A stretch of DNA of 6,392 bases from Oscillospiraceae bacterium (lineage in GTDB: Bacteria > Bacillota_A > Clostridia > Oscillospirales > WRJC01), in assembly GCA_009782405.1 (NCBI GenBank), contig WRJC01000091.1:1-6392 (forward strand), written 5' to 3'. A program made the position numbers and the translations under genes. Below the pieces are notes generated by a model. That model made no database searches. It worked only from the letters and a program-made list of their open reading frames with translations, and was not told where the DNA came from. Below, piece by piece: positions 1-5,563 of this stretch (positions are counted from its first letter, which is position 1; each line of letters starts with the position of its first letter).

Positions 1-4
1 TGAA

Positions 5-955
5 ATGATTGAAAAAATAAAGGCGCTGGGGATCGTGCCCGTGGTCAAAATCGACGACGAAAAAAAGGCAGTCCCGTTGGCTTTGGCGCTTTGCCGGGGG
101 GGTCTGCCCATTGCGGAGATCACCTTCAGGACTGACAAGGCCGAAGAGTCCATACGCCGCATAGCCGAATCCGTCCCCGAAATTTTGGTGGGCGCGGGAA
201 CGGTGCTCTCCCCCGCCCAAGTAGACAGGGCCAAGGCGGCGGGCGCGAAATTCATCGTCAGCCCGGGGCTCAATCCGAAAGTCGTCGAACATTGCCAAAA
301 TGAAAACATTCCCATATTTCCGGGCTGCTGCAGCCCGTCGGACATCGAAAAAGCGATGGAGTTAGGGCTGCGCTGCGTAAAATTCTTCCCGGCCGAACAA
401 TCCGGGGGCATCGCCGCGATCAAGGCGATGGCCGCCCCATACGGGGACATATCTTTTTTGCCTACGGGCGGAATAAAACAAAAGAACCTCAACGATTACC
501 TTTCTTTTGAGCGCGTGGTCGCCTGCGGGGGTTCGTGGATGGCCGACCCCGCGCTCATAGAGGCGGGGGACTTTGCGACCATAGAAGAGCTCACGCGTTC
601 CGCGGTGCATTCGATGCTAAATTTCGAGCTCGCCCATTTGGGCATAAACGGCGAAAACGAGGCCGAGGCCGAAAATTCCGCGAAAAGATTTTCGGACATA
701 TTCGGGTTCGCCTACGCTCCGAAAAATTCTTCGATATTTTCGGGAAGCTACATAGAGGCCATGAAAGCGCCTTACTTAGGGCTTCACGGGCATATAGCGA
801 TACGCACAAACTATATCGGGAGGGCCGTTTCCTATTTGAAATCAATGGGAGTCGCCTTCAACGAAGATTCGGCGAAATACGACGCCAAAGGCAAACTTTC
901 CGCGATTTATCTTGATAATGAAATCGGCGGCTTCGCCGTGCATCTGGTGCAATAA
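5..955 (+). CDS. eda: KDPG/KHG aldolase with C-terminal VOC-like domain
   Basis: Class I aldolase that cleaves 2-keto-3-deoxy-6-phosphogluconate (KDPG) to pyruvate and glyceraldehyde-3-phosphate, possibly also 4-hydroxy-2-oxoglutarate; cytoplasmic. Residues 1-200 are the KDPG aldolase TIM barrel. By alignment with E. coli Eda the active-site residues are all present: Glu38 and Arg42 (AEITFR), Thr66 (GAGT) and the Schiff-base Lys126 (CVKFFPAE). PGCCSPSD (106-113) and PTGGI (153-157) are further family motifs. Residues about 206-316 form an extra domain resembling the vicinal oxygen chelate (glyoxalase-like) fold, with AHLGIN near 210, HGHIAI near 261 and a C-terminal GGFAVHLVQ. Plain Eda is about 210 residues, so this is the long form that I recall from clostridia and treponemes. 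The role of the extra domain is unknown to me. The start fits the usual family N-terminus (IKALGIVPVVKIDD). The window opens with TGA one base before this ATG, possibly the stop of an upstream gene. kdgK follows 26 bases downstream. Confidence 0.93.
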   Translation: MIEKIKALGIVPVVKIDDEKKAVPLALALCRGGLPIAEITFRTDKAEESIRRIAESVPEILVGAGTVLSPAQVDRAKAAGAKFIVSPGLNPKVVEHCQNENIPIFPGCCSPSDIEKAMELGLRCVKFFPAEQSGGIAAIKAMAAPYGDISFLPTGGIKQKNLNDYLSFERVVACGGSWMADPALIEAGDFATIEELTRSAVHSMLNFELAHLGINGENEAEAENSAKRFSDIFGFAYAPKNSSIFSGSYIEAMKAPYLGLHGHIAIRTNYIGRAVSYLKSMGVAFNEDSAKYDAKGKLSAIYLDNEIGGFAVHLVQ

Positions 956-981
956 AACAAAAAAAGGGGCGAAATATTATT

Positions 982-2004
982 ATGTCAAAAGTGATCACAT
1001 TCGGGGAAATCATGCTGCGGCTTGCGCCGGAGGGTTATTTGCGTTTTGTGCAAGCCGACAAACTCGGAGCCAGTTTTGGAGGCGGCGAAGCGAATGTGGC
1101 AGTTTCCCTCGCGGGTTTCGGAGTTGAAGCCGCATTTGTCACGAAACTGCCAAACAACGAAATCGGGCAGGCCGCTATAAATTCCCTTCGCCGTTACGGG
1201 GTAAATACGGGCAAAATTATTCGGGGAGGCCCGAGGCTTGGGATATATTATTTGGAAAAAGGCGCGAGCCAAAGGGCGTCAAAAGTCATATACGACCGAG
1301 CCGGCTCTTCGATTGCCCTCGCCCAACCGGAAGACTTTGAATGGGAAGCGATATTCGACGGCATCGACTGGTTTCATTTTACGGGCATAACCCCGGCGCT
1401 CGGCGGCAAACTTCCCGAAATTTGCAAGCAAGCTTGCAAAACCGCAAAAAATATGGGGCTTACGGTGAGTTGCGACCTCAATTACCGCAAGAATCTCTGG
1501 CCACGCGAGACTGCGGGAGAAGTTATGGGGGGGCTTATGGAATATGTCGATATTTGCATTGCCAACGAAGAAGACGCGGGAGACGTGTTTGGAATAAAAG
1601 CGCCGGAAAGCGACATCGAAAGCGGCAAGCTCAGCCAAGAGGGATATAAAAGCGTAGCATTTCAGCTAAGGAGCCGCTTTGATTTCAAAACGGTCGCCAT
1701 AACGCTGCGGGGCTCGATTTCCGCAAGCGACAATAATTGGGCCGGAATGCTCTACGATGGAAAAAGCTATTATTTTTCAAAAAATTACGCCGTGCACATA
1801 GTAGACAGGGTCGGCGGAGGCGACAGTTTCGGCGCAGGGCTGATATATTCGGCGCTCATCGGAAAATCGCCGCAGGACGCGCTCGATTTCGCAGTTGCCG
1901 CAAGCTGCCTCAAACACTCGGTCGAAGGAGATTTCAACCTTGTCACAGCCGAAGAAACCCAGAAACTTTGCGAAAACGGCGGCAGCGGCCGGGTGCAAAG
2001 ATAA
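982..2004 (+). CDS. kdgK: 2-keto-3-deoxygluconate kinase (PfkB family)
   Basis: Ribokinase/PfkB-family sugar kinase of 340 residues, predicted to phosphorylate 2-keto-3-deoxygluconate with ATP to give KDPG, the substrate of the aldolase just upstream. Visible motifs are the N-terminal FGEIMLRL start, the substrate-site GGGEANVA (33-40), YDRAGS (104-109), DLNYRKNLW (165-173), and the PfkB signature DRVGGGDSFGAG (275-286), whose Asp281 is the expected catalytic base. The length is normal for the family. An AAGGGG Shine-Dalgarno site lies about 12 bases before the ATG, slightly far but usable. The 26-base gap from eda and the lack of a promoter between them indicate one operon. Substrate choice rests mainly on the pairing with eda; a related 2-keto-sugar kinase is the alternative. 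Transcription should stop at the hairpin after 2036. Confidence 0.92.
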   Translation: MSKVITFGEIMLRLAPEGYLRFVQADKLGASFGGGEANVAVSLAGFGVEAAFVTKLPNNEIGQAAINSLRRYGVNTGKIIRGGPRLGIYYLEKGASQRASKVIYDRAGSSIALAQPEDFEWEAIFDGIDWFHFTGITPALGGKLPEICKQACKTAKNMGLTVSCDLNYRKNLWPRETAGEVMGGLMEYVDICIANEEDAGDVFGIKAPESDIESGKLSQEGYKSVAFQLRSRFDFKTVAITLRGSISASDNNWAGMLYDGKSYYFSKNYAVHIVDRVGGGDSFGAGLIYSALIGKSPQDALDFAVAASCLKHSVEGDFNLVTAEETQKLCENGGSGRVQR

Positions 2005-2035
2005 AAAAGATAAAAAAGAAAAAATGGCGCAAAGC

Positions 2036-2063
2036 AAAACCCCCGGCGGCGCCGGGGGTTTTT
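2036..2063. terminator. Bidirectional intrinsic terminator between convergent genes
   Basis: An 8-bp perfect GC-rich stem (CCCCCGGC at 2040-2047 with GCCGGGGG at 2051-2058) has a 3-base loop. It is flanked by AAAA on the left and TTTTT on the right, so it can terminate on both strands. It lies between kdgK (+, ends 2004) and the coiled-coil gene (-, ends 2076) and probably serves both. A further T-run follows at 2071-2077. Confidence 0.9.
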
Positions 2064-2075
2064 GTCGGGATTTTT

Positions 2076-2933
2076 TTATTGGTTTTCCGCGTGAGCGCCG
2101 GAATCTTCGTTTTGGGCGAATTTGGTGAGCTTGTATCTGTCTACCATTTCATGCAAGGCCGAATGCGATTTGTCGATAAAATCCATGTACAGAAACGACA
2201 CGCTCCGAAGGTCGCCAAGCGCTTTATTCTCCGCTTCTTCGATCTCCATTCGCCGCAATTCGGCATCTCTGACTATGTTTTCCGCCCGTTCCTTTGCTTC
2301 CGTTTCGATTTTTTCGGCGGCGGCGATCTTTTCGGCTTCGAGCAGCTTTATGTTTTGCAAGTAAACGTCCGCCGCTTCCTGTGCCGCTTTCAATACCCCG
2401 CTAACGGAGAGAGAGGCTTCAGCCAGCGATCCGGTGTTTTCCAGCGAGAACTGCGCTTGCTTTTTTTCCGTTGCGGCGGATGAAGCCCTGATCAGCTCAT
2501 CCCTTTCCGCCGTCAGCCTTTCGATCAGAGTGTTCTTTTCGTCCTTTTCGGCTACAAGCCTCCTGATGCGCGCATTAAGCCATTCTATTTGTTCGTCTTT
2601 TTCGGCGAGCGCGGTTTCCGCCTGCCCTTTTTCGCCTTTTTCGGCTCCGAGTTTCGCGATTTCGGCTTTCAACTGTTCCGTTTGCCCGTTCTGTTCGTCT
2701 TTTTCGGCGAGCATTTTCGCGATTTTGTCATTCAAACCGACTATTTCAACGTCTTTTTCAGCGAGCAAACTTTCGGATTTTTGCTGCCCGTTTTTTTCTG
2801 CGGACAACTTTTCGATCTCCGCGTTCAAACGCTCTATTTGTTCATCTTTTTCAAAAACCAATGATATCAGCTGCCTCTCGAGATTTTGTTCCTTGACGCC
2901 TATCCGCGCCTCTTCAAATAATTCGCTGCCCAT
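2076..2933 (-). CDS. Repeat-rich coiled-coil protein, function unknown
   Basis: A 285-residue, highly charged, almost wholly helical protein that I cannot assign to a named gene. Residues about 28-150 are coiled coil built on a degenerate repeat with core EKDEQIExLNAxIxKL; copies begin near residues 28, 59, 77, 111 and 129. A Ser/Ala-rich break (150-180) is followed by a second helical region (182-240; AAQEAADVYLQNIKLLEAEK and onward) rich in Ala, Glu and Lys. That region resembles the C-terminal coiled coil of DivIVA/GpsB-like proteins, but the DivIVA N-terminal membrane-binding domain is not seen. There is no signal peptide or membrane segment. The start at 2933 is chosen over an in-frame ATG at 2990 because GGGGGAG lies 9 bases upstream, and because 2990 lies inside the promoter -10 to start region. 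A cytoskeletal or cell-division scaffold role is inference only. Confidence 0.82.
   Translation of the reverse strand: MGSELFEEARIGVKEQNLERQLISLVFEKDEQIERLNAEIEKLSAEKNGQQKSESLLAEKDVEIVGLNDKIAKMLAEKDEQNGQTEQLKAEIAKLGAEKGEKGQAETALAEKDEQIEWLNARIRRLVAEKDEKNTLIERLTAERDELIRASSAATEKKQAQFSLENTGSLAEASLSVSGVLKAAQEAADVYLQNIKLLEAEKIAAAEKIETEAKERAENIVRDAELRRMEIEEAENKALGDLRSVSFLYMDFIDKSHSALHEMVDRYKLTKFAQNEDSGAHAENQ
2591..2766 (-). repeat. Internal DNA repeats encoding the EKDEQ coiled-coil unit
   Basis: The 20-base segment at 2591-2610 recurs exactly at 2693-2712, 102 bases away. A close copy of its last 16 bases, with one change, lies at 2751-2766. The spacings (102 and 54) are multiples of three, so the repeats keep frame and encode the LAEKDEQ/LAEKDVE units of the coiled-coil protein. 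This suggests growth by internal duplication. Confidence 0.75.
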
Positions 2934-2980
2934 AATATCACGCTCCCCCGCTATGATTCTCCAAACACACATGCAAGGGA

Positions 2981-3009
2981 ATTGTAACACAAATATACCA
3001 AAATGTCAA
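2981..3009 (-). promoter_or_regulatory. Sigma-A/70 promoter of the coiled-coil gene
   Basis: On the - strand a perfect -35 TTGACA (3009-3004) is followed, after a 17-base spacer, by -10 TACAAT (2986-2981), one mismatch from consensus. The predicted transcription start is near 2974, giving a leader of about 40 bases before the ATG at 2933. The gene should therefore be transcribed independently of the isomerase gene upstream. Confidence 0.88.
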
Positions 3010-3011
3010 GA

Positions 3012-3039
3012 GTTATTTGCCAAATATTTGAAATTTAAC
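3012..3039. promoter_or_regulatory. Imperfect 28-bp palindrome next to the -35 box
   Basis: A dyad centred on the perfect 10-bp palindrome CAAATATTTG (3021-3030), with matching outer ends GTTA/TAAC. Ten of fourteen half-site positions are complementary. It lies two bases upstream of the -35 of the coiled-coil gene promoter, a position suited to a regulator site. It may equally be chance in AT-rich DNA, or a poor transcript end for the isomerase gene, which has no other terminator. Confidence 0.3.
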
Positions 3040-3061
3040 AAAATGTTTTCGCTTCTACATC

Positions 3062-3955
3062 TTATAGTTCATATTTTTCCGCAAAATAGCGCCCGACTTT
3101 CAACATAAGCGACGATGCTTCCGGATATAGGGCGGGGGGGAATTTCGATATGAAATTGTCGGCTTCAAAAGTGAGTTCCCCATCGTAATTTATATTTTTC
3201 AAGGATTGCATTATCTCGTCCCAGTTCATTTTCTGCGTAAATGGGAGGGTATGCAAATCCGAAATTTTGTCGTTGTCGTGGATATGCAGCGCTTTCAGGC
3301 GTTCATGACCAAGGCTGTTTATGAGTTCGGCGGCCGAGCCGGAACCGCTTCCCTGCATTTCGCAATGGCCGAGATCCAGGCACGCAGTGAAATAATCTTT
3401 GTCGAGGCTGTCCAAATAATCCGCGAATTCATCCGCCCGCGCACACGCCCCGGGCGTCACTTTCCTTGCCGTTTCATCCCAACCCCACATATTTTCGAGC
3501 GCCACTTTTACATTATACTTTTTGCAATACGCGAGAAGATCGCCATAAAAATCCATGTTGAATTTTTTTTGTTCCCGGTAGCCGCAGTTTGAAAGGGTTA
3601 TCGGATGGACTACCACTATTTTTCCGCCTAAAATCGAAGTGACTTCCATAGCCCTCGCGATTGCGGGCGCGATAGTTTCGTTGTGGCCGCGGTCGGCTTG
3701 CTCTTTGGTCGGGTATTGTATGTATGAAGGAAAGGGGGCATGGGACTGATTGAAGGCGATATTGTTTTCATCCGCCGTTTTTTTCAGCGATTTTGCGTAT
3801 TGCCTGTAATCGTCTTTGAAGAGCGGGTTGTTTTTGTCCAAAATTCCGAACATGGAATAATCCAAAGAGTCAAATCCCACCCCGGCGAGCAGTTTTATCG
3901 CTTCATGTTCGCCGAATTTTACGGCAAATGTATGCGTCTGTGTCGATATCAGCAT
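3062..3955 (-). CDS. Sugar phosphate isomerase/epimerase-like TIM barrel (AP endonuclease 2 superfamily)
   Basis: A 297-residue protein of the xylose isomerase-like TIM barrel superfamily (AP_endonuc_2), whose members are metal-dependent sugar or keto-acid isomerases and epimerases. Likely metal and substrate ligands are visible in the right order: His72 (SHAPFPS), His117 (VVVHP), Glu154 (ALENMWG), Asp194 and His197 (CLDLGHCEM), His226 with Asp227 (LHIHDND), and Glu264 (LTFEAD). There is no signal peptide, so it should be cytoplasmic. The exact substrate cannot be told from sequence. The start is supported by AAGGGGA about 5 bases upstream of the ATG. The gene begins only 31 bases after the tRNA-operon terminator, which leaves no room for an evident promoter. 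A role beside the divergently placed KDG genes is possible but unproven. Confidence 0.87.
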   Translation of the reverse strand: MLISTQTHTFAVKFGEHEAIKLLAGVGFDSLDYSMFGILDKNNPLFKDDYRQYAKSLKKTADENNIAFNQSHAPFPSYIQYPTKEQADRGHNETIAPAIARAMEVTSILGGKIVVVHPITLSNCGYREQKKFNMDFYGDLLAYCKKYNVKVALENMWGWDETARKVTPGACARADEFADYLDSLDKDYFTACLDLGHCEMQGSGSGSAAELINSLGHERLKALHIHDNDKISDLHTLPFTQKMNWDEIMQSLKNINYDGELTFEADNFISKFPPALYPEASSLMLKVGRYFAEKYEL

Positions 3956-3986
3956 GGTTATCCCCTTTTATCTTATTTGATTTCAT

Positions 3987-4015
3987 AAAAAAAGCCGGTG
4001 TCGAGCCGGCTTTTT
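3987..4015 (-). terminator. Intrinsic terminator of the tRNA operon
   Basis: On the - strand the stem GCCGG/CCGGC (4010-4006 with 3998-3994) is extended by flanking A and T runs. It is followed by seven T residues (3993-3987). It starts 17 bases after the tRNA-Phe 3' end and is the natural end of the tRNA transcript. Confidence 0.87.
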
Positions 4016-4031
4016 ATTGATTTTTGATTCG

Positions 4032-4107
<76 letters not shown>

Positions 4108-4114
4108 AAATAAA

Positions 4115-4191
4115 TGGCGACCCAGAAGGGGCTCGAACCCTCGACCTCAAGCGTGACAGGCTTGCGCGCTAACCAACTGCGCCACTGGGCC
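4115..4191 (-). tRNA. tRNA-Asp (GTC)
   Basis: A 77-nt cloverleaf on the - strand. The acceptor stem is GGCCCAG/CTGGGTC and the encoded CCA is at 4117-4115. The discriminator is G, as expected for tRNA-Asp. The anticodon stem CAAGC/GCTTG encloses CTGTCAC, giving anticodon GTC. It is the middle gene of the operon. Confidence 0.97.
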
Positions 4192-4220
4192 GTGTTTGGA
4201 ATGCGTACGGGACTTTTTTT

Positions 4221-4296
4221 TGGTGGGAGCTACAGGGCTCGAACCTGCGACCCTATGCGTGTAAGGCATATGCTCTCCCAGCTGAGCTAAGCTCCC
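4221..4296 (-). tRNA. tRNA-Val (TAC)
   Basis: A 76-nt cloverleaf on the - strand. The acceptor stem is GGGAGCT/AGCTCCC, with discriminator A and encoded CCA at 4223-4221. The anticodon stem TATGC/GCATA encloses CTTACAC, giving anticodon TAC. It is the first gene of the operon, about 40 bases after the predicted transcription start and 29 bases before tRNA-Asp. Confidence 0.97.
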
Positions 4297-4342
4297 GCGT
4301 GCCGCCAAGCCAAACTGCATTGTTTTTTCGGCGACACTTGGT

Positions 4343-4371
4343 ATTATATCATATCGCATTTCATATGTCAA
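4343..4371 (-). promoter_or_regulatory. Consensus promoter of the tRNA operon
   Basis: On the - strand a perfect TTGACA (4371-4366), a 17-base spacer and a perfect TATAAT (4348-4343) form an exact sigma-70/A consensus, as expected for a strong stable-RNA promoter. The predicted start is near 4336, giving a leader of about 40 bases that processing would remove. It lies in the 102-base gap after the PilZ gene. Confidence 0.94.
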
Positions 4372-4398
4372 GCGTTTTTTGTTTGTTTCAAAAATTTT

Positions 4399-5283
4399 TT
4401 AAGATTTTTTTTTCGCGAAATCCGGCTGCCTCTGCCGGGCGAATATATACCTCACGATTTTATCCCTAACAGAGTCGTTTATTTTATGGAACAGCGTGCG
4501 CACTTCGTAGAGGCTCTTGAATTCCGCACAGCGTTTCAGGCTCAGCACTTGCGCCACGGCCGGCAGCCCTTCGTCGTTGACGATGAGTATGCATTCCAAA
4601 AAAGCCCCTTCGTCCATTTCCCTATCCGGTTTGCTTTTGTACTTGAAACCGCCCGCGCTCAAATCGTCGGTGACAAGTTTCAAATATCCCTTTTCTTTTT
4701 CCAAGGCGCCTTGTTCGGCTGCCTTTTTCGCTTCTTTGGATTTTTCGGCGTCGTATTTCAGCCCGCCCTCGGAAATGAGGCGCTCGACTTTCAATATCCC
4801 CGAAATTTTGTAGTATATCTCTATGGCAAGCGGCATCCTGTAAAATTCGCGCCGCTGGTGGCGCTCAGGGCCGCTTGTCGGGATCATTTCAAATATGTAT
4901 TTTTTGTATTTGCCGAGATTGCCCAAATCGGAAGCCATGTCCCCGATTTCAAATCCGTCCCCGGAGGCCGCTTCCCTTGTGCTCAATATTTTTGCGGTAA
5001 ATCCAAACAGAGTTTTTTGCTGTTCGACATAAGTGACATCGACAATCTCGTTTTCGCCGTATTCGAGTTCCCGCGTCGATTCCACGCAGATCCCCGCCGT
5101 TATCAAATTGCCTTTTTGGGAAAGGAATTTTCCCGCGTATTTTCCGGACGGCTCGTAGTCGGGCGACGTTTTCGCCTGCCTTTCCTCGATCATTATCACT
5201 TGATTGCCGGAAAGGTCTATTTTTTCTTCATGTTCCCATTCTCGCTCCCATTCGCCGATTTCATTATTCACGGGCTCCGGCAT
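4399..5283 (-). CDS. PilZ-domain protein, YcgR/YpfA-like c-di-GMP receptor
   Basis: A 294-residue cytoplasmic protein with a C-terminal PilZ domain, which in known members binds cyclic di-GMP and commonly adjusts flagellar motility or surface behaviour. The binding motif is intact: RREFYR (144-149, the RxxxR arm, Arg145 and Arg149) and DDLSAGG (206-212, the D/NxSxxG motif, Asp207, Ser209, Gly212). The helix IVRYIFARQRQ (276-286) is a typical PilZ ending. Residues about 45-135 look like the N-terminal YcgR-type beta domain. Two points are odd: a charged N-terminal tail (1-40), and an insertion of about 35 Lys/Glu/Ala-rich residues (about 168-202) between the two c-di-GMP motifs. The start at 5283 has GGAGGG 7 bases upstream; the ATG at 5290 is out of frame. 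No GC-rich terminator follows. The cell target of the protein is unknown. Confidence 0.88.
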   Translation of the reverse strand: MPEPVNNEIGEWEREWEHEEKIDLSGNQVIMIEERQAKTSPDYEPSGKYAGKFLSQKGNLITAGICVESTRELEYGENEIVDVTYVEQQKTLFGFTAKILSTREAASGDGFEIGDMASDLGNLGKYKKYIFEMIPTSGPERHQRREFYRMPLAIEIYYKISGILKVERLISEGGLKYDAEKSKEAKKAAEQGALEKEKGYLKLVTDDLSAGGFKYKSKPDREMDEGAFLECILIVNDEGLPAVAQVLSLKRCAEFKSLYEVRTLFHKINDSVRDKIVRYIFARQRQPDFAKKKS

Positions 5284-5299
5284 TTTTCATCCCTCCGAT

Positions 5300-5325
5300 G
5301 CTAAATGTTAAAATATTCGATTAGC
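5300..5325. promoter_or_regulatory. Short inverted repeat upstream of the PilZ gene
   Basis: GCTAA (5300-5304) and TTAGC (5321-5325) are inverted 5-base arms around an AT-rich core just before the Shine-Dalgarno site of the PilZ gene. I find no strong promoter between the T-run at 5356 and the gene; the AT-rich core could hold a weak -10. The dyad may be an operator or chance. Confidence 0.2.
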
Positions 5326-5355
5326 CTTTTGCATAAGTTTTTGTGCGCGAATGCG

Positions 5356-5527
5356 AAAAAAAACCCGCCGAGCCGTGTGTCGCAAATAGCAAAACCTTGC
5401 AAACACAAGGGTGGCTTCTCTCCGGCACTTTGTGCTCCCAACGTCCGCGCCCGAAGCGCGGGAGGTCTGCATCCCCATGACGGAAGTCCGAATCCATTTT
5501 TTTTGCTGTTGGTTTTTATTCGCACAC
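5356..5527 (-). ncRNA. ssrS: Probable 6S RNA
   Basis: The gap between the DUF1292 and PilZ genes encodes a rod-like RNA of about 172 nt on the - strand. Its ends pair: GTGTGCG (5527-5521) with the CG-A-CACAC end (5382-5375), then AATAAAAACC (5520-5511) with GGTTTT-GC-TATTT (5396-5384). Further in, GCAAA pairs with TTTGC, and TGGATTC (5496-5490) with GAAGCCA (5418-5412) with one mismatch. TTCCG (5485-5481) pairs with CGGAG (5424-5420). An open bubble follows, with a small hairpin GCAC-AAA-GTGC (5435-5425) on its 3' side, and then the apical stem CCGCGC/GCGCGG (5461-5445) with a TTCGG loop. Closing stem, central bubble with a 3'-side hairpin and apical stem are the 6S RNA layout. GTTGGGAGC and GAGAAGCC resemble the matching strand of E. 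coli 6S. 6S RNA mimics an open promoter and binds housekeeping RNA polymerase. A run of eight T (5363-5356) marks the likely 3' end, though no compact hairpin precedes it. Confidence 0.6.
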
Positions 5528-5533
5528 ATCACT

Positions 5534-5562
5534 AACTTAGCAGGACTTTGCTCTCTTGTTTC
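5534..5562 (-). promoter_or_regulatory. Weak extended -10 promoter for the 6S-like RNA
   Basis: On the - strand TGC-TAAGTT (5542-5534) resembles an extended -10 box. GAAACA (5562-5557) sits at the right spacing of 17 bases for a poor -35. The predicted start falls near 5527, exactly where the closing stem of the structured RNA begins. The hexamers themselves are weak, so release by processing of the DUF1292 transcript is the alternative. Confidence 0.35.
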
Positions 5563-5563
5563 C

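Noticed and set aside
2591..2766. CRISPR-like spaced repeats
   Set aside because: The repeats are in frame within a coding coiled coil, unequally spaced, and have no palindromic unit or neighbouring cas gene.
2934..2990. Upstream in-frame ATG at 2990 as start of the coiled-coil protein
   Set aside because: It overlaps the promoter -10 box, lies upstream of the predicted transcript start and has no ribosome site, whereas 2933 has GGGGGAG at good spacing.
2434..3108. Long Ser/Phe-rich open frame on the + strand opposite the coiled-coil gene
   Set aside because: It is the antisense shadow of a Glu/Lys-repeat coding region, has no ribosome site, and crosses the coiled-coil promoter. The same applies to the + frame at 1737-2483, which also runs across the kdgK stop and the terminator.
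4147..4371. Open frame on the - strand over the tRNA genes
   Set aside because: It is translated tRNA-Val and tRNA-Asp sequence, a common false ORF.
4486..5304. Long + strand frame of 272 codons
   Set aside because: It is antisense to the PilZ gene, whose motifs, start site and ribosome site are clear.
5380..5530. c-di-GMP (GEMM) riboswitch upstream of the PilZ gene
   Set aside because: The PilZ context and a GGGAGCACAAAGTGCC string suggested it. The GEMM core and its second conserved GGTAGC-type half are absent, and the end-to-end closing stem fits 6S RNA better.
5380..5530. SRP RNA, tmRNA or RNase P RNA in the same gap
   Set aside because: None of their hallmark sequences (for example the GGAAGGAAGCA-type SRP loop or a CCA-ended tRNA-like domain) is present.
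5301..5535. Short open frames on both strands in the gap between the DUF1292 and PilZ genes
   Set aside because: They lie over the structured RNA, show no recognisable protein pattern and lack convincing ribosome sites.
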